NCBI GenBank assembly: GCA_026770025.1
Contig: JAMXDE010000009.1
Coordinates: 1,525,001 to 1,589,000, forward strand
Origin: Craspedostauros australis
Lineage: Eukaryota; Bacillariophyta; Bacillariophyceae; Mastogloiales; Achnanthaceae
DNA: 64,000 nt
Reading direction: 5' to 3'
Below are positions 29,709-42,112 of this stretch, one piece after another. Made by a program: the position numbers and the translations under genes. The notes below the pieces were generated by a model. That model was not told where the DNA came from. It saw only the letters and a list, made by a program, of their open reading frames with translations, and searched no databases. How positions within the stretch are numbered: the first letter of the stretch is position 1; the number at the start of each line of letters is the position of its first letter.

Positions 29709-31579
29709 ATTTGTGAGGACCAAAGCCTGAACGAATGAGAAGAAGCGCTTCACTGTCTCTCCGCGTTCGGCAATTGTGAGTTGTCACGTGTCTTCGCTGT
29801 CCTGTCAATTGCGTGTACGGTTCTCGTTCTTGGTCTCGTTGTCCCTGTGGGTCTTGTAGCTGTGTTGGGTCTGTTTGTTGTTGTGTGATGAGTATAGAAA
29901 GGTGGGTAGGGCAATGAGACCTGCGAATGGCGTGTCTCCGTTTGATCTCTTTCTTTTTGTTCCTTTTTTGGTTTTGTGTTGGATGATGGGATTGCTGTTC
30001 GAATGCGCTGTTGTGGGTGCCTTTTGCGGAGCCAATGCGCGACCTGAGTATAGTACTGGTGAACTGAAGTGAACTGTTTGTAATTGAGTGATGGATGAAG
30101 AGGACAGTGAGTCTCACAGGATTGCTTTTATGGTCACAACGAATCGTGGTCTGCGCTGTTGATGTGTTGTGTGTGTTGCGCTTTTACAAAAGCGGAGAGA
30201 GCGAAATTTTGGCAATCAATTTTGTGAGGCGAGGTGCGCCTCGCTCGCCGCGGCAGCAACAGTCGTGCCCCCGACAACCAGTCGTTGCGTCAGCGAGATA
30301 AACCGACACGCGCGTTGAGCATCTGCCAAAGTGTGCCCGCATGTTAATTCTTCATGACGATGGAACTCCGATGAGGTCGAACTGCCGCTCACGAATCGAA
30401 ACAACGAGACACATCAGCGCGAAATACGGTGTCGCCAGGGCTGTTGATGCGCGCGTGTTCGTTTCCGTTTGTACCTGTGCGCGACACAATTATGCCGATG
30501 CGAGGACCAACAAAACATGCTGCCGGCCACGCTCGCGCTTCGCTTCGCCTCTCGTCCGAAGTGAACTCCACATCGCTGTGTCCAAACGAGTATCGTTGTC
30601 CACAAAAACGACAACGTGTTCGTGTGTGAGAACCGATCACTGGACCGTTGAAAAATATAGTATCAGTTGCCGCTGTCATTTGATGAGTGAATAGCGATGC
30701 GCGAATGCGCGCTTGACGACGCAAGAATGTGAGTCGGCACGTCCATTCAGACAGCAAACCATCATTTCAAACCATCAACAGGCGGGATTCAATGCCACCA
30801 AAATAACGCCAATTCTTGAATCTTTCAATAAGTTGACAAACGTCTGTCCATCTGTACGTTGTTGTACAATCATTCCATAACTTTTGCATGAATACCCTGA
30901 ATAAAAGATCCCTTTCTTGGCGATTCTTGGATCTTCTATCTGTTTTCGTACATAACCATGATTGTCGCATGCAATGTCGTATCTCGCCAGATGACGAACG
31001 CCTTCTTGGTGTTCTCAAAGGATGTCGCAGGACGTGGTTGCGCGCGTATCCACAGCATTTGTGTGCGTGCACGCGTGCGATATATCTAGCCAAAACTAGT
31101 CGTTGGGACTATCTGTCGTGTTGTTTCTTCCCATCGTTCTTCTGGTACTTCTCTGCGTGTTGTTGTTGTTGGCGTTGCGCAGCGTTGTGCGCAGCGTGGT
31201 GGTGCGTTGCGTTCGTTTCTGCCGGCATTGCCTTTTGTGTGGTTCGTGGTCTTTGTGTACCGTACACGCAGTGTCGTGTGCGCGCCGCTTGTGTCGCATC
31301 TTTGGTCTGTCTCTGTCCTGTTGTGCCGAATCCTCCACAGCAGTACCCAACAGCAGCGCCATCATGGTGGTCTTCGTTGTTCTCGTCGTTGTTGTTGTCG
31401 TCTTTGGCTTTCGTCTTTTTGGGGTGGAAAAGGTGGTCATCAATCGTCATCAAGGTCAGCACCGCAGCGACAGAAGCAGCTGAGATAACAACAAGAAGGA
31501 GAAAGGAGAAGCAGGTCCATCAGCCACACCAACAACCACACAACGTGTACAATCGCATCGAAGCGCAGCAACTTTCACC
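29709..31579. other. Intergenic stretch between element C and the V-ATPase gene
   Basis: Its left part was the upstream region of the 19588-20199 gene before C inserted. Its right part should hold the promoter and 5' UTR of the V-ATPase gene. No frame with recognisable domains is seen. Hydrophobic Val/Leu-rich frames near 31100-31480 look like by-products of GTT-rich composition. Confidence 0.6.
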
Positions 31580-33639
31580 ATGGCTCACGAAGAAAGATTC
31601 ATCCCAGAGCGTGTTCGCATGAACCCGCTCAGCATAGTCAAGGACTATGCTGCCGTCCCACGTCTTGAGTACAGGTGAGGAGAAACGAAGCTTATCATGG
31701 CGGTGGCGGTGTTGCCGTTGTTGTACAGAGAACTGGAAGGGGCAGCGGATGGACGATGGGATCGTCACTCGGAATGGCAGGAAACAACAGCATTGGTCGG
31801 CTCAGGCCAGTACAGATGAATGCAACGCAATGGAAGGAGTCGGACAACATCACAGCGATGTAGGAACGGATGGGGTGGAGTCATCACATGGGTCGGTGGG
31901 AATGTAGCCGTTGGAGCCTTTGGAGGGTCCCAGCATCGGCGGCATTGGCAGCATTGGCAATGCAGTTGTTCATTCTCCACGCAAGGCTCAAAGATCTGCG
32001 GTCGACGATGAGCACAGAAGGATTCTCAATGTGGCCGCATGAAGCACAACCCGAAACGGACCAATGCGCGGCCTCCAACAGCTTTCCCAAATTCCGCCAT
32101 TCGTGACAATCGCAATGCGCTGCAATCTCAACATTCCAGTCATCATCATCAACTCACACATCCCCAACGCGTTCCTCCATACAATCTCTTCTTCTCCACA
32201 TTCGTATTCCCGATTGCAGAACCATCGCCGGTGTCAACGGTCCTCTGGTCATCCTTGACAATGTCAAGCTTCCAAAGTACGCCGAGATCGTCAACCTCCG
32301 TCTCGGAGACGGAACCCAGCGATCCGGACAGGTCCTCGAGGTCGCCGGAAACCGCGCCGTCGTGCAGGTGTTCGAGGGAACCGCAGGAATCGACAACAGA
32401 AAGACCAAGTGCGAGTTCACTGGCGATGTGCTGAAGATGGGTGTTTCCGAGGAGATGCTTGGACGCTCCTTCAACGGATCCGGAAAGGTCATCGACAACG
32501 CGCCAAAGGTCCTCGCCGAGACCTACCTCGACATCAACGGACAGCCAATCAACCCATCGTCCCGTGACTACCCTAAGGCCATGATCCAGACCGGTATCTC
32601 CGCCATCGATGTCATGAACTCCATCGCCCGTGGACAGAAGATTCCCATCTTCTCTGCCGCCGGTCTTCCGCACAACGAAGTCGCCGCCCAGATCGCCCGT
32701 CAGGCCTCCCTCGTCCAGCAGAAGGACACCATGGACACGCACGAGGAGAATTTCGCCATCGTCTTCGGAGCCATGGGAGTCAACATGGAGACCGCCCGTT
32801 TCTTCCGTTCCGATTTCGAGGAGAGTGGCGCCATGCAGCGCACCGCCCTGTTCCTCAACTTGGCCAACGACCCAACCATCGAGCGTATCATCACCCCTCG
32901 TCTTGCCCTCACCACCGCCGAGTACCTCGCCTACGAGCGCGACCTGCACGTCCTCGTCATCCTCACCGACATGTCTTCCTACGCCGACGCCCTCCGTGAG
33001 GTGTCCGCTGCCCGTGAGGAAGTCCCAGGACGCCGTGGTTACCCAGGTTACATGTACACAGATCTGTCCACCATCTACGAGCGTGCAGGACGTGTCGTCG
33101 GTCGCAACGGTTCCATCACCCAGCTTCCAATCCTCACCATGCCTAACGATGATATTACACACCCCATCCCAGATCTTACCGGATACATCACGGAGGGACA
33201 GATCTACCTCGACCGTCAGCTCCACACGAAGGGCATCTTCCCACCGATCAACGTGCTCCCATCCCTGTCGCGTCTCATGAAGTCCGCCATCGGAGAAGGC
33301 ATGACCCGATCCGATCACGGATCTGTCTCCAACCAGCTGTACGCCTCGTACGCCATGGGTAAGGACGTCATGGCCATGAAGGCCGTCGTCGGAGAGGAAG
33401 CCCTGTCGATGGAGGATCACCTCTACCTCAGCTTCCTCGAGCGATTCGAGGGCAAGTTCATCGCCCAGGGACCATACCAGGCGCGTTCCATCTTCGAGTC
33501 CCTCGACCTCGCCTGGTCCATCCTGCGTGCCTTCCCCAAGGAGCTCCTCAAGAAGATCCCAAAGAAGACCCTCGACAAGTTCTACGCCCGCCGTCGCGAG
33601 GCCGCCGAGGACCGCAACAAGGCCGACGGATCCAGCTAA
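31580..33639 (+). CDS. V-type proton ATPase subunit B
   Basis: Non-catalytic nucleotide-binding subunit of the V1 sector, which powers proton pumping into vacuoles and other endomembrane compartments. Two exons, 31580-31674 and 32220-33639 (phase 2 junction, GT-AG, intron 545 bp), give 504 residues, the normal family length. The N-terminus ([12 protein letters not shown]) runs into an N-terminal beta-barrel ([14 protein letters not shown]), the P-loop-like region ([14 protein letters not shown]), [11 protein letters not shown], and the ATPase alpha/beta signature [10 protein letters not shown] near residue 373. The intron falls just before the conserved GVNGPL block. A start further downstream would lose conserved N-terminal sequence. 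Codon use is strongly biased (GTC, ATC, CTC), suggesting high expression, and this creates a long meaningless antisense frame. Confidence 0.95.
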
Positions 33640-35226
33640 ATTGCTGGTCCATCGGCTTGCTTCAACGTCAGCGGCAGCTTTGGCGACGTCGTCTGTTGTC
33701 GTTGTAACTCCAGTCGGAGTGCGGCAACACCATGATAGCTTGGTCTCGATACTCTGCTGCTGCTGTTGTCGTTGGCCGAAGATATATCCAAACAAACAAA
33801 GATACAGAACCCACCAGTGCAAAGAAACAAACAGAAAAACAAGAAATTTAAACCAAAACAGCATCCTTCCACGTTCTCACTTTATGTATGCGATGTACTG
33901 CATTGGTTGTGTTGCGCGATTGCAAGACAGCCTCAAATGCTTCTCAAAGTTAGACATTTGGATGCCTGCCGCACACAAACATGTGAAGTCATGCAATCGA
34001 CGCATGGTCATCATCAGCATTGATGGACGGTACTCTTGGGAGACGCAACGACAATAGTAGGAGCCACGTCAACACAATCAGGTGATGTACCTGCACACCC
34101 GATTGGCAAAGCTATCAGAACAAAAGAGGACAGTGCCTGCAGAAGCATCCGTGCCGCTCAGAATAATCAGGATCAGCAGCATTGGAAAGTGAGCAAGTAC
34201 AGCGACGTACCTCATTTGCGGTTGGGAGATTTTCAAGGTGCATCTAACTGGTACGGATAGAGGAATTTAGCGGTCAGCGCACAGAAACTGTCTGTGACAT
34301 CTGAAGCATAGGTTGTGCGGTTGTTGAGACTATTCCACCGTCGTCACAAAGTGATGGTCACACGTCGTTGCAACTCAACCATAAAAGAGCTGCGAGCACC
34401 GTCACGCTCGACAATAATCTCCGCCACACGATTTATCTAGTCACATTGGTGCTGGCTACGTAGCTGATTTCAACACAAGAATTGAAAACTGTTTGAAATT
34501 GGTCTGAATTCGGAACATCAAAATGGACAAATAATATGCCTTGCCGTATGTACGTGTATTGCATACTTGATCCAACGAAGGTAGGGAGACAACATCACCA
34601 CATCGTCTTGTGAGGTGTCACGCATACAAGTGGTGTCCATGATGGTGTGGTATTGAAATTAATCCATACCTATACCTCAAGAACCGACTTCCAGTCTCGT
34701 GTGGAAGGTCTTGTCGTGCGTGCGAGATGTGTCTAAGATCATTGTACTCTCTCCAGCAAAGAGGAATAGAGTAGAGTACCAAGGAAGACAATGGCTCGGC
34801 ATCGACAGAAGAGCGCTCAAGTATTCCGTGCGTGTCGAATAGGTCTTCGAAGAAGAAGAAGAATGTGCGCTTTGTCAAAGTGCGGATGCCTTGGTGCAAC
34901 AGGCGAAGGGTACAGCATGTGTTGCGATTGTGTTCGTAGTTGTCGACAACAGTCTTCGTCTTGGTTGTCGGCGACAGATTTTGTGGTTTGTGTTTGGTGG
35001 ATCCCGAAACTGACGTCACAACGGAATGGGTCGGATGTTGACGCGATCTTGCGCGCGATGAAACACACCTTCGTAGCAACACAACCGCAACAACAATCAA
35101 AGCGGCACAGCACGGGCAGATCACAATCATCCGATCTATCCATCCCTCTCCACCCTGAGCATTCATCCATTCATCCATTAGTCGATCGACTGAGAAGGAG
35201 CTGAACTGGAAGCAGCAATCAGCATC
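33640..35226. other. Intergenic stretch
   Basis: V-ATPase 3' UTR, spacer, and the 5' region of the next gene. No supported reading frame is seen. Confidence 0.6.
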
Positions 35227-37010
35227 ATGACGAAGCAGAGGACGTCCATCATGGACATCGCCGCGATCGCCGCAATCGCGTTGGTCGGCGCTTCGCTGGA
35301 TACCGCCGCTGCCTTTTCGCCCGTCAGCATCCAATCCTTGCACCACCGGGCAGCTGTCAGTGTTGGCGGCAATCCGTTCGGGCCGTCACTTCCAACGCAG
35401 CAGCAGACGTCTGTAGAGAGTCTGGTTTCGTTACATGCCAAGAAGAAGCAGAGAAGGAGACGCAACAAGCCAAAGAATGATCTTAAGGAAGATGAAGAAA
35501 TCAGGATGGTGGACTTTGAGAGTGTACTGCCACCACCAGTGAAGAAGCAGGAAGAAGCACCGCAAACAGAAGAAGAGGAAGAAGCGCCAAAGCCAAAGGC
35601 CGCGACACCAGAGCCGATGGCGCAGCCGATCCAATCGAACGATGGCCCGATCGCACCGAAGGGTATTGGTATGTTGTTTGCAATTGTTTCATGTGAGGTG
35701 GTGCTCAATGCGGCATGGTGCACCACGTTGGTATTGCGCAATGCTCTGCTGCCACAGTATGATCAATGAGTACATGGTCCCAATCGGCGAATGCCTTCCA
35801 TCACATAATTGGTTCGACATAATGCAGCGCAACGCAACAGACGTATCTCCAACGTCATGCTCCGAACTGTCCTTGAAAACTGCACTTCAAAATCGCACGC
35901 CATCCCCGTGTTCCAATTCTCACCTATTCCATGCTCGTTCTGCGATACTGCACTCCGCCGCGATCTGCTCCAATTCTTTCTCTCAACAGAGGAGGAGCTG
36001 CCGGGCATCCAAAGCGCCATCCCAGTGCCCACCATGTCCGAAGAATCCTTGAAGAAACAAATGGAAGCCGACCTGGCACTTCTCAATCGCGGCAAGAAGA
36101 AGAGGAAGCGCCTCATCGCCACGCCGTACGATGATGACGAGGATCTGGAAAAGGACAAGGCCAACCGAATCGATCGCAAGGACACGGATGCCTTCATGCG
36201 GTTGTTGGAGCAGCAGCCGTACGCCGACGCCGATGACTCGTTGTTTGAGGAGGAGGAGTACACCATCGTGAATGCTCTGTTGGGTGAGCGTGCCAAGTCC
36301 TTCTTGGCCATCCCGTCCGGACCGTTGCAAGTGGGACATTTCATCGGAGCCTTGGTCATCATCCTCATGGCCTTTGTGGAGTATCCTGGATTTCCGCTGA
36401 CTAACTTGCCCACGCAGTTGCGCGGTGCCTTGCAAGGTGGTAAGTTCGATTCCGATGCTTGTACTCGTGCGAATCGCGTTTTCATTCCGGTTGAGTTGAA
36501 ATGAGTTGAGTTAAAATGAATTGGCATGATGCACGTGCATTGAATTGGATAAGCGAAGAGCACACTGAAGTGCAGCTGCAAAGCAAGATACGAAACAGCG
36601 CGACAGATCAGCTGAAGACGCACACGGTGCCTCGTACTGTGAACAACACGCGTTGTGTTGGTATTCCCACTGCCGCTGTCCTCCATCACATCGATCTCAC
36701 CACGTCCCTCCTTTTGCGGTACTCTGCCAATTCGGCCTTTGTGTGCTTCGTTTCACAACCATACTCGCACGCACATCTATTCATTCACACGGCAGGCTTG
36801 GCAACCGTGTACTTTGTGAATGCGCTCATCGCCGTCGTGTCAGTCTTCAAGGCCAAGGAGCGCGGCCAACCCGTTAGTCTGTGGATTGTTAAATGTTTCA
36901 CCGTCGGTGGCATCGCCTACGATCAACTGACCCAGATCCCAACTCTGGAAGAGGTCGAAGAAGCACGCAACCGCAAGGGAAAGCGGGCCCTCAAGAATAG
37001 GAAGAAGTAG
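35227..37010 (+). CDS. Plastid-targeted membrane protein of unknown function
   Basis: Three exons, 35227-35668, 35990-36439 and 36796-37010 (both junctions phase 1, donors GTATGT and GTAAGT), give 368 residues. The N-terminus is a hydrophobic signal peptide ending at AAAF (Phe 30), the diatom plastid bipartite presequence pattern. Then follow a basic stretch (KKKQRRRRNK), a Glu/Pro-rich linker, a charged helix (SEESLKKQMEADLALL), and two or three membrane segments (VGHFIGALVIILMAF; TVYFVNALIAVVSVF; possibly the WIVKCFTVGGIAY region). The tail is basic (KGKRALKNRKK). I recognise no named family. The targeting pattern suggests a thylakoid or plastid envelope protein, and the role is unknown. 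The first donor has an alternative 6 bp upstream, keeping the same frame. Confidence 0.75.
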
Positions 37011-37089
37011 AGAGCGCTCAAAATCAAAGAGAAGTTTACTGCACTCTGAACAGTAAATTAAATTGAGCATGATGTCTACTTCTCTATGA

Positions 37090-37920
37090 TTCCAGATCGA
37101 CGATCACTTGATGCTGTGCGGATGGCAGATGTGCTGTTGGTGTTGGCGGCATCACTCATGTCTGTGATTCTCGCAGTGCTATGCGCGCTGATGACTCTGT
37201 TGATGGGTTCGGTGGCATCTTCGATGCTGAACCATGTGTCCTTCTCTTACATAATCGATGAGCTCCTTCGCATCCTCCTTGGCTTGGTTGAGGAGTTTCT
37301 CCGCATTGGTCTGATAGAGGGAGAGAGTAGTGCTCGTATTCCTCTCTGTTCCCAACAATTGCTGTGAGCGCCACCGAACAAACCGCCGAAGCTGTTTGTG
37401 ATCGTCTTCTCCAACCTCTTTCTGCATGATCAATCACTCGTTTCACTTCCTCTGGCATCAGCATTTTACTTTCTAAACAGACAATCGATCACCCCTTTCA
37501 CGGCCTCTGGGTCCGCCATGGTGCCTTTCTTGGCTATTGGAACGAACGCAACGACCACCACAGTGACTACCACCGCAACGACCACTGCGACAAGATCACG
37601 CTTTGTTTCAACTCGCTATGCCGGTGCAGACCAGAGGGTGCGCTCGCGAGACTACCCCGCATCACCTGTGCAAGTGTTAGGCACTCCCCTCGTTGCTCCT
37701 GCTTCTGCCTTATCCGCATTCGATGCTTCATCAGAACGCGGTGTTGCGAGTGTTGCAGGTGCCAATGCAAAAACAGAAGCAAGTGGAAGAACGAATGCAG
37801 CAGTTTCATCAAGCTCCAATGCTTCTTTCTGTGTGTAAATGATTTTTCAACTCTCCAACGACAACGGGTGTGGCAAGGAGTGATCTCGTACTGCATGCAA
37901 GTACTCACTCTGTTGTTGAC
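37090..37920 (-). other. Unresolved candidate gene on the minus strand, possible single-pass membrane protein
   Basis: Minus-strand pieces look coding but do not join with confidence. There is an Ala-rich piece (ETAAFVLPLASVFALAP, about 37700-37815), a strong Val-rich membrane segment followed by IAKKGTMADPEAVKGVIDCL (37466-37613), and downstream a helical piece (NAEKLLNQAKEDAKELIDYV, about 37230-37320). Plausible splice sites exist (for example GTGAGT near 37906, CAG near 37840), but several frames compete. No family is recognised. It lies tail-to-tail with the plastid membrane protein gene. Spurious frames cannot be excluded. Confidence 0.25.
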
Positions 37921-39130
37921 GTTGGTGCTGTTCTTGTGAATTGTCGCGAACGGTCTTGGAGCCTTCCTCCGAAGATCATCAATTTTTTAGCTTTGGCGCG
38001 AAGATCTTCAAATTGTGGTGGACAAAGTATGCACGACTCGGAAATCGAGGCGATCGCGCACGATGGCGACAGTTTTGAATTCGTGATTTTGCACGGTGCA
38101 AAAAGTTGGTTCCCGGATGCCACCAAAGCACGACGCGGACATGCTCCTTGCCTGGACATTCAAAGTTTGTACATTTCTCTGCACGTACTCATCGAATGAT
38201 CATCGCAGGAACGTGACGGAGGATAGCCCTGTTCCAGACACCTTGCGAGGAGAGAGAAAGCGAAAAAGATGGCGAGACCACGTGAAAGGATGGAAGGAAC
38301 CATTCACATGCGTGGAATGTTCCTTTGGAATGTACGTGTGTCGTATGTAGACGTGAAGAAATCAAACTTGCGCCACACCTACTTAGTCATAGCTACCGTT
38401 CGGATAGAGAGTATCATCACGTCCATGCGCCGCCGTCGTGGTCATCGTCGCTGCCTGCACAACGATTCTGTTGCGATGGCTGTGGTTCTCTCTCTTTCTA
38501 GAGAGAGAGAGAGAGAGAGAGAGTTGACGAGCATGATACACACAGGTCTATGCTCGCATATCCACGACGCATTCGCTCCGAGGACGTGCCATGAACAGCG
38601 TTGTGTGTGTGTGCTCCATATGATTTTTAAAAGTTGTGGGTGGTGCTATGTTTGGAGTTGCTGAAGGTGGACTCCCACAGTGTTCAATTTCGTGGTGGAT
38701 GATCGACCCCTTCCCCTCCCTCTCTGTCTCTCTAGATCCATCCCATCATGCTAATGTATGTCTCCAACGAATGACAGACGGATACGTATGTCCACTTCAA
38801 CAACACAACCGATACAACGCTGCGGCAACACCGACACACCCACACAACCAACCAACCAACCTTGAATCAATCATCAACCAGCCATCACCGAACGACCACA
38901 GAACACGCCCAAGAAAGCGGCACGCCAGTAGGACCTACTCAACTCGCACACCCTCGTGTTGGCGCAGAGAAATGCGCCTGTTGCTGCTTCCTTCTTGTGG
39001 AAAAGAGCCATCAACTCCTCAACGAACCATCAGGTGCTTTCACAACCCGCATCTCGACTATCCCACAGCGACCATTGCAACATAGGATAAGAAAGGTGAC
39101 GCCACAACGGCCTCATCCATTCGAGACATC
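37921..39130. other. Intergenic stretch with (GA)n run
   Basis: Contains a palindromic run near 38491-38522 (CTCTCTC...TAGAGAGAGAG) and Cys/His-poor random frames. The final 100-200 bp should be the 5' region of the PPR gene. No supported gene. Confidence 0.55.
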
Positions 39131-42112
39131 ATGATGATGATCCGACGCTCGCAGTTGGCGTTTGCCGCATTGGCGGCAGCCTGCTGTGTGTCCGAGCTGA
39201 GAGCATTCGAACCAATCTGCAGAATACGCGCACCTGGCCGTCCTGTTGTCCCAATCCAGTTACATTCCACGCTGGTGGATGGTGTCGGTGATGTTGTGAA
39301 GCCAGTGGCCACAGCAACGGCAACAGCAGGAGACGACACTTCGCCAGTGGCCCAACTGCATCACAAGATCAAGAACATGTGTTCGAAGAATGAACTGCAG
39401 CAGGCGATGGAGCTGTTGGATGGGTTTCATCAGACTCCTGTGGATAATTCGGAACAGCCGGGGGAAGCGGATGAAGCATTGGAGGTGGAGACAGAAACGG
39501 CATCATCAGAATCAGAATCATCGGGAACGACAGATGCGCTGCAACCATCCGAAGAATCGTACACCCTCTTCATCCACGCATTGATCCGCAAACACTTCCC
39601 AGGCGCCGAGGACGTCGCCGAACGCATGCTGCGGCAGGCGCTTGCCAACAGCGAGGTCTCGCCACCGTCCGCGAACTTCTACCACGCCGTCATCCACGCC
39701 TGGTCCAAATCCAAACGCGTCTCGGCCGGCAAAAAGTGCGACCGATTGCTGTCGGAACTGTGGACGCAGCATGAGGCCAGCGGCAAAGACGCGCGATACG
39801 TGCCGGTGCATGCGAGTTATGTATCGACGTTGGTCGCTTTGTCGCGCAGTCGTGGTGGACGCAAGGCGGCCGAGCGGTGCGAAGAACTGATTGAGGATAT
39901 GGAACGATTGCATTGGGATTACCCGCAGCTCGCCCCGACGACGACTTGCGTCAACGCGGTGCTCAATGCTTGGAGCAAGTGCGCGGGGCAGGTCGCAAAC
40001 AAGGATGCGGCCAACCGATCCATGGCCATTCTCAACAAGATGGAGGATCTGTTGGAAGCAGGACGTGTCGAGTTGGCGCCCAACGCTGTGACGTTCAACA
40101 CGGTTTTGGATGCCGTGGCCAAGAGCCGCAACCGAACGTCGGCGCAGACGGCCGAGGACCTATTGCAGCGGATGGATGACTTTGGAAAGAAGCACGAGCT
40201 GCTGGCGGACACGTGCCAACCGAGCCAGTCGGTGAGTTCAGTGCATGGAGGAGTGGAATGGAGTGGAGTTTGTCGAAACTCTTGCTTGTCCGACCGCTTA
40301 GTCGGCCGTACTTTGTGAAACTACGATTATCGCTGGTCATCAGGATCAGTATCAACATGATGACAATGTTGCGTTGTTTGGTCTTGGCATGATTCGATTC
40401 CTTTCGCAGAGTATGAATACTTGTGCTACATTCAGCGAACGCGCCTTTCCTCATTCATCTCCGTTTGCTTGGTTGTTTGGTTGGTCGGTTCCTTCTGTAC
40501 CAACGATGACGCCACCTATGCTCCATCAGACTTTCAACATCGTCATGAATGCATGGGCGCAAAGCCGCCAACGTGGAGCCGCGCGACGTGCCGAGGCCAT
40601 CCTGGAGCATATGGAGGATCGGTTCAAGCTCGGGCACACGGAGGTCCGACCCAACACGATCAGCTACTCCACCGTCATCAACGCATGGGCGCTCAGCACG
40701 GAACCCGACGTCGTCGAACGTGCCGAGGCCCTCATCCACCGTTGCGAGCAACGCCATGCGGTCGAAGGATCGAAAGCACGGCCCGACATCATGATGTACA
40801 ATTCTCTGCTCAAATGTTACTCGCGATGGAATCATCCTGATGCCGCCAACAAGGCGTTGGCCGTTCTGGAGAAGATGAAGTCATTCGCGGATAACCACGC
40901 CATGAAGAATGTCTCGCCCGACGTCTACACCTACACCACTATCATCGATACCATCGCCAAGAGCAAAGACACAGAGAGCATCGTCGAACGTGCGGAGTCC
41001 GTGTTGAAGGAACTGGAGGACAAGTACAAGGCCACTGACGATGAGCGTTTGAAGCCAAACGTGCGGACGTACACATCGGTGAGTGGCGAGTATGGTCCTG
41101 AGCGCGAGCTTTTGTTGCGATTGTGCCTGCTTGTCTGCATGTTTGCGTGACTGGAGGTGTGCACGACGATGATGGATGCGGCGTCGGAATATCCTGTATT
41201 GATGACAATCGCTATCTCGAAAATGCATGGTCATGACATTGCAACCAACTGCGATCATCACTCAACGTCAACGCCAAATGTCACCACTCTACTCTGTACA
41301 CCCATCACCACCCTGCCACAACCACAACCACAACCACACAACATGAACAGTTCGTCAATGCCATTGGCAGAAGCAGGAGGAATCCAGAAAGGGCAGATGC
41401 TTTCGTGCGTCGCATGGAGGAGCAGTACAGCGCTGGCGAGACCAGCGTGCGACCCGACGTCGTGTGCTACAATGCGCTGCTGAATGCCTACGGCTGGTCC
41501 GACTTCGAAGGCAAGGGCAAGAAGTGCTACGACATCTACAAATCCATGCGCCAAGGGTACGAGACCGGCACGCACCGGCAGCTGAAGCCCGATGTGATCA
41601 CGTGCAACTCCGTCCTGAACGCCTGCGCCCATGACACGGTGACATCCGAAACCGACAAGGCCGATGTGATGCGGTACGTGGCCAGCGTGTTCGAGAACTT
41701 CGACTCCGCCGCACCGCGCTTCGGACGTCCCGACCATCTGACCTTTGCGCACATCATCGCGGCGGCCACGAAGCACATGCCCGAATCGGAGCAGCGCACC
41801 AAGTTCGCCGAGGCGACGTTTTGGCAGTGCTGTCAGAACGGGCGACTGAGCCCCCTCGTGGTGTCGACGCTGCACGTGTGCATACCGCACGCCGATCTGA
41901 AGCGGCTGCTGGGACCCGCGCTGCATTCCAAGGAGGGTGAGGCAACGCTGAAATTCGACAAGCGCAAGTTCCCATCGGAGTGGACGCAGAACGCCTCCCG
42001 CGCTCGCAACGTGCGGAGTCGGCCCAGCAAGAAGCGGGGCACGAAGCCGGTGAGCAAGGTCCATGCCGCAGTTCAGAAGGAGAAGAAACAGAAGCACAAC
42101 AAGAAAAAATAG
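39131..42112 (+). CDS. Plastid-targeted pentatricopeptide repeat (PPR) protein
   Basis: Three exons, 39131-40231, 40530-41078 and 41351-42112, all phase 0 with GTGAGT donors, encode 803 residues. The hydrophobic N-terminus ends at LRAF (Phe 26), fitting a signal peptide plus plastid transit peptide. Downstream are about ten or more PPR-type helical repeats, recognisable by blocks such as NFYHAVIHAWSKSKR, TCVNAVLNAWSKC, TFNIVMNAWAQSRQ, YSTVINAWALS, YTYTTIIDTIAKSKD and VCYNALLNAYGWSD. The C-terminus is strongly basic (KKEKKQKHNKKK). PPR proteins bind organelle RNA one base per repeat and act in its processing, stability or translation. Which RNA is not known. The introns cut directly at conserved TY/TF repeat positions, and the two sides match in frame, supporting the model. 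Targeting to the plastid rather than the mitochondrion is inference from the presequence. Confidence 0.88.

Noticed and set aside
31103-31483. Hydrophobic Val/Leu-rich frame upstream of V-ATPase
   Set aside because: Caused by GTT/CTG-rich composition. No gene-like start context or domain, and several frames of the region look alike.
32149-33864. 571-residue frame antisense to V-ATPase subunit B
   Set aside because: It mirrors the strongly biased codons of a clearly coding exon on the other strand and has no recognisable domain.
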